Positions 22,501-30,830 of a stretch of 64,000 nt of DNA are shown piece by piece (the first letter of the stretch is position 1; every line of letters begins with the position of its first letter). This stretch comes from an uncultured Prochlorococcus sp. (GTDB lineage Bacteria > Cyanobacteriota > Cyanobacteriia > PCC-6307 > Cyanobiaceae). The position numbers were made by a program, and so were the translations under genes. The notes under the pieces were generated by a model, which saw only the letters and a list, made by a program, of their open reading frames with translations, was not told the origin of the DNA and searched no databases. The stretch spans positions 1 through 64,000 of the forward strand of contig CACLGU010000002.1 in the NCBI GenBank assembly GCA_902606505.1, written 5' to 3'.

Positions 22501-22770
22501 TTTAAAAATTATTCTGAAAAATGTTTTCCTCTTCCTCCAGAAAGTGTTTATAAATACGTAGAAGCAAAAATAAAATCAAAAAATGAGAAAAAAGCTTTTA
22601 CAGATAGATGGATTGGTAATAAATCTTTTTCTAAAGGAGAAAGAGATAATATCGAAATGAAATTATGTTTTGGAAATGAAAAAGAACCAGATTTCTTTTT
22701 GAGAAATAATAATTTTGATAAATTATCGTTCAGTTTATATGGCCCTCTTATTAATGCATTAAAGAAATAA
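19588..22770 (+). CDS. recC: Exodeoxyribonuclease V subunit RecC
   Basis: The 1,060-residue protein is the RecC subunit of the RecBCD helicase-nuclease. N-terminal PNYFLGKWLSEQI, SADLS-type helicase-like folds without intact ATP motifs, and the mid-region ISDIENSRHIPHKVIFLIDMN with YPKL fit RecC. Position in a recC...recB-recD run supports this. The start is TTG at 19588, 17 nt after ycf54. Composition is extremely AT-rich with Asn, Lys and Ile dominating, which weakens motif recognition; length and context carry much of the call. Confidence 0.87.
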   Translation: MLNLYKSNKIEVISELLAEELKICPPLITENLEIAVPNYFLGKWLSEQITIKNKISALYELKTISSYTESLLTKFFPGIDMGLWNFESIKWGIIDSLEELNSFKESFPIRNWINKYLANKKTIDGDIYNLTKKITNNFIDYLIFRPEMIEEWNRCEINSLNLFKNLNSDQFWQPILYKLLEKKITEKPSCLYMIEVIKNLRKIKNFQIKVPNQIYIICDNNLSKLHINFYSELSKYTKVNLYLLSAGDDFWNRINCLEGELEFDNFKSKLNFNNTNIEKIFGKFGANFQKLIEENINKEGINLKNNLIYIDPTCNFYKKKDIPLLNQIQKRLIDNNSNDFIVKESDDSILLCEHFNQNSQLEFIRNKIIEIINSRKNIKYSDIAVLSPQTNQIKPYLRYIFNNELINGEMIPYFFIDDDNYASPDIYKFLIDITEIANEKITLEKIDYILSKKVTQNIFDFDITEKDELIFLLTQVGFHWGLDANERLGEEKNTLEWCINRITLGLIYEKEVDLGTFNLKPFSFKNISLDLNKWVKLLLDFKKYINLLRGSFPYSIWVEKIKFILKSISDDNSNFNLEISEINRILDNHSIPSIPHDLILLNVFREILISFINEAKYQSKSRINKILISDIENSRHIPHKVIFLIDMNSVYYPKLSKNENINLLNNKYYLGDPSVFEREKYSFLELLISCRDKFIVTWVKNDKNNKKLDISFPIKELISFFDSFLNQSQRELIIKYSDLNKKEIIDLESSEIIKRNYSLVEDIDWNGKKSDIKNYKLSELIYWFKTPQKYWLNKKNISPKEIFIHHPDEEYVSNLQKSQLITKIIQELEIDNPNVIDDLKNLNINDQLVENGIIMPKNSIFIKEKEIKDLLESLSKSLSEHNQINRIYVKSNANKQEYFISDDTVIELIHSKLSLSRLTEVWIKSLFISSLKKNIKKTKVIYRTENYYKSQIIQSPGKIESNLILEEYINIFKNYSEKCFPLPPESVYKYVEAKIKSKNEKKAFTDRWIGNKSFSKGERDNIEMKLCFGNEKEPDFFLRNNNFDKLSFSLYGPLINALKK

Positions 22771-22773
22771 GAA

Positions 22774-23247
22774 ATGACTAAATTTCAGTTTAAAAATTTT
22801 TTAAAGGCTGCTTATGAAATAATCCTTGTTTTTTTACAGTTCTTTATTATTAGCCTCCATTTTTTTCAATGGGAATTTATTCCACAAAAACAAATAATTC
22901 AAGCTAGTACTTTATCTTATATAGCGGGTTATTTAATTATTATAATCGCTTCCATAATATTGTTAATTTCCATTAAAGATCTAGGTAAAAATTTATCCCC
23001 GTTCCCAAGACCTATAAACAATGGCAATCTTGTTACTACTGGTATTTATCGATTTACGCGTCATCCAATGTACAATTCTTTAATATTTATTTCCTTTGGC
23101 GTTTTTATAATCAAGCTATCTATTTATTATTTGTTTTTATCAATTAGTCTGGCTTTAATAATTAAATTTAAGATTGCCTTAGAAGAGCAATATTTAAATA
23201 ATAAATTTAAGAATTATTTAGTTTATAAAAATGAGGTCAAATATTAA
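22774..23247 (+). CDS. Isoprenylcysteine carboxyl methyltransferase-like membrane protein
   Basis: The 157-residue protein has four hydrophobic helices and the signature GIYRFTRHPMYNSL followed by EEQYL near the C-terminus. These are shared by ICMT, PEMT and NnrU-type membrane methyltransferases that use S-adenosylmethionine. It sits between recC (3 nt upstream) and recB (12 nt downstream), so it is part of the same transcription unit but unrelated in function. Its methyl acceptor is unknown. Confidence 0.75.
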   Translation: MTKFQFKNFLKAAYEIILVFLQFFIISLHFFQWEFIPQKQIIQASTLSYIAGYLIIIIASIILLISIKDLGKNLSPFPRPINNGNLVTTGIYRFTRHPMYNSLIFISFGVFIIKLSIYYLFLSISLALIIKFKIALEEQYLNNKFKNYLVYKNEVKY

Positions 23248-23259
23248 TTCAATAAAGAT

Positions 23260-26200
23260 ATGGATATTAATCAAATTAATTTAGACAACAAATTTAAATT
23301 AGTAGAAGCAAGTGCAGGAACTGGAAAAAGTTTCACTTTGGCTCACCTAGTTTTAAGAAATGTTTTGGAGAAAAAAGTTAAACCAGATGAGATACTCTTA
23401 TTAAGTTTTACAAAAAATACATGTTCTGAATTACGAGATAAAATACTTTTGAGATTTCAGGATTTAAAATTATATTTGCAAAATCATAATGAAAGTAACA
23501 TAGATAATACCCTTAAGGATTGGTATCTAAAATTTAAGGACAAGGAAAAATCTAAGAAAAAAATTATATCCGAAATTGATAATTTTATTAATGAAATTTA
23601 TAAGTTACAAGTAACTACATTTCATTCTTTTTGCAATAATATTATTGATGAATATAGTATTGAAATAGGTGTAACTCAAGATCCATATATTGAGAATAAT
23701 ATAGATAATTTGTATAAAGACGTAATAGATAATTTGTGGATTGATGATTTCCTTAATCTAAATCATGAGCTTATTTCAGCAATCAACAAAAAAAAAATAA
23801 GTTCTAGATTTGGAACTAGGATCAATAAGTCATTTTTTGTAGAAATTTTAAAAAATATAGATCAAGAAAATATCTATAAATTTCAAATAAATAATAAATA
23901 TAAGATTATTGATTTAAATAATTATTTTAAAGAATTTTTTTATTTAAATTGGAACGAGTTTTGTGTTGAATGGAATAAGAAAGGTAAGGAATTATTTTTA
24001 CAACTAATAGAGTTGGGAAAATTAATTAAGAATAGTGGTGGGAAAAGTCAAATATATGCTGCAAAACCAAGAAATGATAAGTTTAATCAAATAATTTGTT
24101 GGATTGAAGAGATTAACAAAAGGCTTAATTCTAAAAATGTGATTGATTTTATATATGATATTTCTAAAGATGATCTTTTATCTAAATATTTTTATAATGA
24201 AAATATATCTAAAGAAATTAATAAACATAATGTAAAATTAGATTTTACTAAATTTAATTTATTACAAGATAAAATTTATAAAATAAAAGAAGGTTTCTAT
24301 ACCGAATTTGTAAGAATATTTACCCAATTAGCTTATATAAAATTAATTGAATTAAAGAAAAGTATTTCTATTTTCAACTTCAATGATCTTATTAAGACTG
24401 TAGAAAATACATTTCTAGATTCAGAAATTAGTAATAGTAATACTCTATCTAAAATTCAAAAAAGATTTAAATGTGTCTTAGTAGATGAGTTTCAAGATAC
24501 AGATATTATTCAGTGGAATTTAATAAAAAAGTTCTTTAATACAAAAAATCATTTTTTACTTTGTGTAGGTGATCCAAAACAAGCGATCTATAAATTTAGA
24601 GGTGGAGATATTGAAACTTACTTGGATGCTAGATCTAATGCAATCGAAGTTTTTAGTCTTACAGATAACTATAGATCCTCAAAAAAGTTAATCGATGTAC
24701 TTAATAAACTTTATAAAAATGGACTTAAACAATCAAAACTAAACTATATGAAATTAACCTCTAGAATTAATGAAAATATTAATTCTGAATTTAAATTTAA
24801 GGACGTATTTGAAATCGTAGAATTTTCAAAAAAAGAGACTGATATAGAGGATCTTGTTACTCATTACATAGTTAACTTTATTTTAGATAATAGAGAATTT
24901 GATATTAATAAAATAGCGATTCTTACATTAAATAATTTGCAATGCATAGATTTTAAAAAAAAATTAAATCAGTTTAACCTCCCATGCAAAATTCATAATA
25001 AACAAAATATTTTTGATACTGAAGCTAGTTCTCTAATATTTTTATTCATTAAATGTTTATTAAATCCTAGGTCTTTAAAAAATATAAATTTGCTTGCTAC
25101 TTCTAAGTTTATAGAAATAGAATTAGAAGATTTACTTGATGATGGAATTAGTAATAATTTAAAAATATTAATTAATAAATGCATTACTTGGTCCCAGGAA
25201 CTAAGAGAAAAAGGTTTTTTAAACATTGTTAATGAACTCCTTATAAATTACAAGTCATCCTCGATTATTCAAGATTCAGATTTAAATTCAAATTTATTTC
25301 AAATTTCAGAAATTGTTGAAATAGAATTAATGAATAATGATTTTAATCTCAATAAAGTCTTCAACTGGTATAAAAATCAGTTAGATCATATTTTAAGAAT
25401 TTCTACTGGAGAAGATTTTTTGACGAAAGATTATAATATTCAAAATGGAATAAATCTTTCTACCATTCATAGTAGTAAGGGTCTCGAATTTGAAATGGTC
25501 ATATGTCCATATCTTTCAATTATTTCAAATAAGTCAAATAAAATTAAAGGCCCTCTTTGGAAATCAAATATTGATAGAAACATATACATTAATATTTCTA
25601 ATAATTATGCGAAGGTTGAAAGATTTAAATTAATAGAAGAAGAAGATTTATTTAAAGAAAGTGAGAGGTTAATTTATGTAGCACTTACAAGGAGCAAATA
25701 TAAACTTATTGTTTTTAATGATTTAGAAGATACAAATAATATTTTAAATAATGATTTACTTAATAATTTGGAAAATATCAATATTTATAAATCCACTTTT
25801 GAAGTCAGGATAAAAGAAGAGAAAATAAAAGAAATTTTTGCTAAGTCCCAAACCAAACGATTGAATAATAATCTTTGGAAAATCGATAATCTTAATAAAA
25901 AAATATCTAATGAATTTAATTCTGATCAATTTATTTCTTATTCAAGTTATTCTTCTTGGATACGTAAAGATAAAAATATTGATTCAGGCATTAATCAATA
26001 TAAGGATTATGAAGATAACATATCAATTATCAAAGATTCTATTCTTAGGAAATCAAGGATTTATCCTAATTATTTTTCTTATCCAAATCCCTTAAGTGAA
26101 TTTCCAAAAGGTAATATTGCTGGGACTTGCCTGCACAAAATAATAGAAAGATTTGAATTTAGAAACAATAATAATCAAGAATTAATTGATTTAATTATTG

Positions 26201-26886
26201 AGGAATTGAACTTTTATCAAATCGATACTTCTTTGGCTTTTAAAGTAAAAGATGCGATTTTAAGGATTATAAATATATCTTTAGGAAGCGAATTACAAAA
26301 TAAGAAACTAGTTGATATTCCAAATGAATACTTAATTAAGGAACTTAAATATGGTTTAACTCTATCTTATGAAGGAAGAAATATTACTTCTAATGATATA
26401 TCAAAATGCTTTTTTTTAGATCAGGAATATGAATTTGGTGAGGAATATGCAAATAAAATAAATGATCTTCAAATTATGAATAAAGGCTTTCATTCAGGAT
26501 GTATTGATTGTGTTTTCCCTGTAGGTAATAAATTAGAAGATAGTAAATGGTGGGTAATTGATTGGAAAAGTAATTTGATTTCTGGCAGTGATAATAGTGA
26601 TTGTTTACCAAGAAACTATAACTATGAAAATATGAGAAATGAAATGATTAAACATCATTATCCATTGCAATCTCATCTTTATCTATTAGCATTGCATAGA
26701 TTATTAAAGTGGCGACTTAAAAATTATCAACCACATAAACATCTAGGAGGATATATTTATTTGTTTTTAAAGGGATTGCCAGATTTTGAATTATTTGAAA
26801 AATCTAAGTCTAAAGATATATCTCCAGGTATTTTTATTGGTAAAGCACCTTTAAAAAGAATTAATTATTTAGATAACCTTTTTTAG
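23260..26886 (+). CDS. recB: Exodeoxyribonuclease V subunit RecB
   Basis: The 1,208-residue protein is a superfamily 1A helicase with a C-terminal nuclease. Helicase motifs are ASAGTGKS (17-24), VDEFQDTD, GDPKQAIYKFRGGD, STIHSSKGLEF and VALTRSK. The nuclease domain shows CLHKIIERF, the metal-binding WWVIDWKSN and HYPLQSHLYLLAL. It unwinds and degrades DNA ends for recombination repair with RecC and RecD. The stop is followed 1 nt later by the recD start. Confidence 0.95.
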   Translation: MDINQINLDNKFKLVEASAGTGKSFTLAHLVLRNVLEKKVKPDEILLLSFTKNTCSELRDKILLRFQDLKLYLQNHNESNIDNTLKDWYLKFKDKEKSKKKIISEIDNFINEIYKLQVTTFHSFCNNIIDEYSIEIGVTQDPYIENNIDNLYKDVIDNLWIDDFLNLNHELISAINKKKISSRFGTRINKSFFVEILKNIDQENIYKFQINNKYKIIDLNNYFKEFFYLNWNEFCVEWNKKGKELFLQLIELGKLIKNSGGKSQIYAAKPRNDKFNQIICWIEEINKRLNSKNVIDFIYDISKDDLLSKYFYNENISKEINKHNVKLDFTKFNLLQDKIYKIKEGFYTEFVRIFTQLAYIKLIELKKSISIFNFNDLIKTVENTFLDSEISNSNTLSKIQKRFKCVLVDEFQDTDIIQWNLIKKFFNTKNHFLLCVGDPKQAIYKFRGGDIETYLDARSNAIEVFSLTDNYRSSKKLIDVLNKLYKNGLKQSKLNYMKLTSRINENINSEFKFKDVFEIVEFSKKETDIEDLVTHYIVNFILDNREFDINKIAILTLNNLQCIDFKKKLNQFNLPCKIHNKQNIFDTEASSLIFLFIKCLLNPRSLKNINLLATSKFIEIELEDLLDDGISNNLKILINKCITWSQELREKGFLNIVNELLINYKSSSIIQDSDLNSNLFQISEIVEIELMNNDFNLNKVFNWYKNQLDHILRISTGEDFLTKDYNIQNGINLSTIHSSKGLEFEMVICPYLSIISNKSNKIKGPLWKSNIDRNIYINISNNYAKVERFKLIEEEDLFKESERLIYVALTRSKYKLIVFNDLEDTNNILNNDLLNNLENINIYKSTFEVRIKEEKIKEIFAKSQTKRLNNNLWKIDNLNKKISNEFNSDQFISYSSYSSWIRKDKNIDSGINQYKDYEDNISIIKDSILRKSRIYPNYFSYPNPLSEFPKGNIAGTCLHKIIERFEFRNNNNQELIDLIIEELNFYQIDTSLAFKVKDAILRIINISLGSELQNKKLVDIPNEYLIKELKYGLTLSYEGRNITSNDISKCFFLDQEYEFGEEYANKINDLQIMNKGFHSGCIDCVFPVGNKLEDSKWWVIDWKSNLISGSDNSDCLPRNYNYENMRNEMIKHHYPLQSHLYLLALHRLLKWRLKNYQPHKHLGGYIYLFLKGLPDFELFEKSKSKDISPGIFIGKAPLKRINYLDNLF

Positions 26887-26887
26887 A

Positions 26888-28591
26888 ATGACTAAAACTA
26901 CTACTGATATTGAAAAGTTTCAATATGATCATGTATTTAATGTAATTTTAGGTATTTTCAAATTCAATGAAAAAAAATATGGAACTTTCGTAAAAGATGT
27001 AATAAGAATCCTATTAGAGTTTGAAAAAAATGGTGAAACTATTATTGATATAGATAATAGTTTAATAATCTTTGAATTATTAGAAGATGGCTGGCCCAAT
27101 AAACATATAGATGTTCTTAAAGATATAGGTTTGATAGGTTCCCTTAATTCTCCATTCGTATTATTAAATAGAAAATTATCCCTATCAAAATGGTCAACAA
27201 AGATAGAAAGAGTTATTAATTCATTTCAAAAAAAAATAGATACTGATAATTTAATGAACTCGATAATTTATAAAGATGATAATAAAATTGATCAAATTCA
27301 AAATATATTTAAATATTCAAACTTAGTTTTCCTGCAAGGAGGACCTGGTACGGGTAAAACCACTTTAATAATAAAGTTAATAATAGAACTTCTTCAAATT
27401 GATAAATTTTTAAATATTGGTTTGTCTGCTCCAACGGGTAAAGCTACAGCCCGTCTAAAAGAAGCGCTTAATGATAAAAAAAATATTTCCTTTAGTAATT
27501 TTCTAGACCAAATAGAATTTCAAACTTTACATAGATGGATTTTAAATTCTCAAAATAAATCTATTAATTTGAAATTTAAACTAAAAGAGCTTGATATTTT
27601 CATAATTGATGAAATGTCAATGGTTAATATCGATTTGATTGAATCAGTTTTAAATTTGCTAGCAAAGGACTGTAAAATTATTTTAGTTGGAGATAAAAAT
27701 CAATTGTCTCCAGTAAATAACTGTTCTATCTGGAATTATTTGTTTGAATATTGTGATAATAGAAAAATTAAATCTTGTGTAGTAAATTTAGAAAAAACTT
27801 ATAGAAATATTGGAGATATAGCATTAATTAGTAGTTTAATATTTAATAATGAATTTTCTTTACTTAATCAAAAGATAAAAAAATTAGAAAAAGATAATAA
27901 TTCAAAAGAAATTACTATTTCAAAAAGTAAAGAAAAAGATATTCCAAAAGATCTATTTTTTTCTATTACAAGTCATCTAAAACAGTTAAATTTTTCAACT
28001 TCAAATTTAAGTAAAAAAAAGTATATATTTGAAGAGGGTATTGATAATTTATTGCTTAATGAAAAAGATTTAGTAGATAAGATATTTATGGATTTACAAA
28101 GTCACTTGATTTTATGCGAAAAAAATTCCGGAATATGGAGTGTTGAATATTTGAACGAAATTATTTTTGGTCAAAAAAAACCCTATGATCTTAAAATTCT
28201 TAAAGAGGGTGTCCCGATCATGTGTACAAAAAATAATAATGAACTTGGATTGTCAAATGGGGATATAGGAGTACTGATAGGTTTAAAAAATAAAAGAAAA
28301 TATCTTTTTAGAAAATTTAATGATAATAACGAAGAAATTGTCACATTAATTGATCCATCTAATTTAGAAAATGTTGTGCCAGCAATAGCAATTACTATAC
28401 ATAAATCTCAAGGAAGTGAATCTGAAAAAGTAAGCATTTTATGGTCACAAAAGTATAGAAGAAATCAATATACTTCAAAAGAAAAAAAAGATAATGAAAA
28501 TTTCTTTTGCAGAGGTAATTTTGAAAGAAGGTTATTTTATACTGCTGTAACAAGAGCGAAAAAATTTCTAAATATATATTATTTAAATTAA
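26888..28591 (+). CDS. recD: Exodeoxyribonuclease V subunit RecD
   Basis: The 567-residue 5'-3' helicase subunit has Walker A GGPGTGKT (151-158), SAPTGKATARL, IIDEMSMV, VGDKNQLSPV, the C-terminal ITIHKSQGSESEKV and FYTAVTRAK. It begins 1 nt after recB and is probably translationally coupled to it. An N-terminal domain of about 140 residues precedes the helicase core, as in RecD1. It completes a full RecBCD set. Confidence 0.94.
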   Translation: MTKTTTDIEKFQYDHVFNVILGIFKFNEKKYGTFVKDVIRILLEFEKNGETIIDIDNSLIIFELLEDGWPNKHIDVLKDIGLIGSLNSPFVLLNRKLSLSKWSTKIERVINSFQKKIDTDNLMNSIIYKDDNKIDQIQNIFKYSNLVFLQGGPGTGKTTLIIKLIIELLQIDKFLNIGLSAPTGKATARLKEALNDKKNISFSNFLDQIEFQTLHRWILNSQNKSINLKFKLKELDIFIIDEMSMVNIDLIESVLNLLAKDCKIILVGDKNQLSPVNNCSIWNYLFEYCDNRKIKSCVVNLEKTYRNIGDIALISSLIFNNEFSLLNQKIKKLEKDNNSKEITISKSKEKDIPKDLFFSITSHLKQLNFSTSNLSKKKYIFEEGIDNLLLNEKDLVDKIFMDLQSHLILCEKNSGIWSVEYLNEIIFGQKKPYDLKILKEGVPIMCTKNNNELGLSNGDIGVLIGLKNKRKYLFRKFNDNNEEIVTLIDPSNLENVVPAIAITIHKSQGSESEKVSILWSQKYRRNQYTSKEKKDNENFFCRGNFERRLFYTAVTRAKKFLNIYYLN

Positions 28592-28696
28592 ATTTTATTT
28601 TTGAGAAATTAGTAAGATCTTAACCATAAGATGTTAGATTAATAACTCGGCTCTGTAAGGCTAATCAACAATTTAAGTCATTTTAGATATTTGTTG

Positions 28697-28725
28697 AATG
28701 CCTAATCAGAAGATTAATAGGCATT
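28697..28725 (+). promoter_or_regulatory. Hairpin abutting the deaD start codon
   Basis: AATGCCT (28697-28703) pairs perfectly with AGGCATT (28719-28725), and AATC/GATT extends the stem with a 3-nt bulge. It ends 4 nt before the ATG of the DEAD-box helicase gene, where a ribosome site would be expected and none is seen. It could control helicase translation, for example by temperature or autoregulation (inference). Confidence 0.45.
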
Positions 28726-28729
28726 TAAA

Positions 28730-30517
28730 ATGGCTTTAAAAAAAGATAGTAACTCTCTTGGTAGTGAGAAGGGAAAATCTCAGAATGAAGATGCTTCCCT
28801 ACTTGAGTTAAAAAAATTAGAGAACAAAAAAGAAATTGAATCTCAACCATTGGGAGTATCGAAAGAAAATGACAATGAGATTGAAAATGGATTTCACGAT
28901 TTTGGGTTTAATCAATCGATCTTAAATTCTTTAAGAAATAAAGGTTATAAAAATCCAACTCCCATCCAAAAAGCTGCAATCCCTGAACTTATGCTAGGCA
29001 GAGATTTACTAGGCCAAGCACAAACAGGAACAGGAAAGACTGCAGCTTTCGCATTACCATTAATAGAAAAACTTGCAGATAATAAAGAATTAAATGCCAA
29101 GGTTTTAGTTATGACTCCTACAAGAGAATTAGCAACTCAAGTGGCAGAATCTTTTAAAAGTTATAGTTCTGAATCTACTAATTTTAAGACGGTTGCAATA
29201 TATGGAGGTACCGACTATCGAAATCAAATTTCTGCATTAAAAAGAAAAGTTGACGTAGTAGTTGGGACCCCAGGCCGAATAATGGATCATATAAGGCAGG
29301 GGACTTTTAAAATTAAAGATATAAATTGCCTTGTTTTAGATGAGGCAGATGAGATGTTAAATATGGGTTTTCTTGAAGATATTGAATGGATAATAGATCA
29401 ACTTCCGGAAAATAAGCAGATGGTATTGTTTTCAGCAACAATGCCTAGTGAGATAAGAAACATAGCAAAAAAATATCTAAATGATCCCGCTGAAATATTA
29501 ATCAAAAGTGTCAAAAAAGAAACTCAATTAATTTCTCAAAAATTTCTATATGTACAAAGGCATCATAAGTTAGATGCTTTAAAAAGAATATTAGAACTTA
29601 ATAACGAGGGAGTAATTATTTTTGTGAGGACAAAACTACTTACTACTTCAATAGCTGAAGCTTTAGAGAATTCAGGACATACTGTGGCAGTACTTAATGG
29701 AGATATTCCTCAAAATCAAAGAGAAAATACTGTAGATAGATTAAAAAAAGGATTTATTAATATCCTTGTTGCAACTGATGTCGCAGCTAGAGGATTAGAT
29801 GTTGAGAGGATAAAACTCGTTGTTAATTACGATTTTCCTTTTGACAAGGAAACATATACTCATAGAATTGGAAGAACTGGAAGGGCAGGTAGATCAGGAG
29901 AAGCAATTTTATTTGTTAATCAAAGAGAAAAACATTTTCTAAGAAACTTAGAAAACTCAACAAGAACTAAAATTGAAGAAATTAATATACCAAGTAATAA
30001 AATAATAAATGAAAAAAGGATGGAGAAACTTATAGATAATGTTAATGAGAGTTCTTTAGCTAAAGATGAAAATGAAGAAAATAAAGCTTTGATTATTGAT
30101 GTACTAGATAATTTAAAAGAAAAATACTCTATGGAAGACTCAAATATTGCAATGGCGGCGATTAATTTAGTAATAGGTAATAAATCATTTTTTGTTAATG
30201 AAGATGATTCTTGGATTAATAAACAAAATAATACTGATAGAAATAGATCAAATAGAAATATTAATAATCGTATGAGAAATTCAAATAGAAGAAATAATTA
30301 TCAAAATGATTCTTTTGAAACCTATAAATTTAACTTTGGTAAATTTGATGGGGTTAGAGTTGCAAATATTATATCCTCAATTTGTAATTCAACTAATATA
30401 AATGGTAGATCCATAGGTAAGATACAAATTTTTAATGATTACAGTTTGGTAGATTTACCCATAGATCTGCATAGAGAAACTAAAAATAAATTAAAAAAAA
30501 TTAAAGTCAGAAACTAG
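28730..30517 (+). CDS. deaD: DEAD-box ATP-dependent RNA helicase
   Basis: The 595-residue protein has an acidic-basic N-terminal extension of about 55 residues. The complete DEAD-box core follows: Q motif around Gln80, AQTGTGKT (97-104), PTRELA, TPGR, LDEADEML, SAT, IIFVRTK, VATDVAARGLD and HRIGRTGRAGR. A C-terminal extension includes an Asn/Arg-rich linker (DRNRSNRNINNRMRNSNRR) and a DbpA-like RNA-binding domain (about 520-595). Such proteins act in ribosome assembly and cold adaptation. A strong hairpin sits directly before the start. Confidence 0.93.
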   Translation: MALKKDSNSLGSEKGKSQNEDASLLELKKLENKKEIESQPLGVSKENDNEIENGFHDFGFNQSILNSLRNKGYKNPTPIQKAAIPELMLGRDLLGQAQTGTGKTAAFALPLIEKLADNKELNAKVLVMTPTRELATQVAESFKSYSSESTNFKTVAIYGGTDYRNQISALKRKVDVVVGTPGRIMDHIRQGTFKIKDINCLVLDEADEMLNMGFLEDIEWIIDQLPENKQMVLFSATMPSEIRNIAKKYLNDPAEILIKSVKKETQLISQKFLYVQRHHKLDALKRILELNNEGVIIFVRTKLLTTSIAEALENSGHTVAVLNGDIPQNQRENTVDRLKKGFINILVATDVAARGLDVERIKLVVNYDFPFDKETYTHRIGRTGRAGRSGEAILFVNQREKHFLRNLENSTRTKIEEINIPSNKIINEKRMEKLIDNVNESSLAKDENEENKALIIDVLDNLKEKYSMEDSNIAMAAINLVIGNKSFFVNEDDSWINKQNNTDRNRSNRNINNRMRNSNRRNNYQNDSFETYKFNFGKFDGVRVANIISSICNSTNINGRSIGKIQIFNDYSLVDLPIDLHRETKNKLKKIKVRN

Positions 30518-30526
30518 GAATAGAGA

Positions 30527-30820
30527 ATGAAAGCTAGCAAATATAAATTTTTTATTTTTGTGAATCTGATTATCCTATTTAACTCTTTTAGTAGTTATTA
30601 TTTAGCTCAAACTAAACAAAATTCAATCATAAAATTATTTTGTCTTCAGAGTGTTAAAGAGGAGATGATTAATGCAGAAATAGTATATAGTGAAGAAATT
30701 GCGAATGAAACTTGTGATTGTTACTACGAAGAATTTAAAGAAACTGCAAGTCATCAAGATGCAAAAACAAAATGTAAATTAGAAACTAAAGAAAATTTAA
30801 ATCATAATAGAAAAATTTAA
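30527..30820 (+). CDS. Small exported cysteine-containing protein, 97 aa
   Basis: The N-terminus has a basic start and a hydrophobic stretch (about 8-26), so the protein is secreted or membrane-anchored. The remainder is charged and helical with a CLQS site and a CDCYYEEF...TKCK cluster (four cysteines). It lies 9 nt after deaD and 10 nt before the ABC exporter gene. Unrecognised family. Confidence 0.55.
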   Translation: MKASKYKFFIFVNLIILFNSFSSYYLAQTKQNSIIKLFCLQSVKEEMINAEIVYSEEIANETCDCYYEEFKETASHQDAKTKCKLETKENLNHNRKI

Positions 30821-30830
30821 TTGTTATTTT

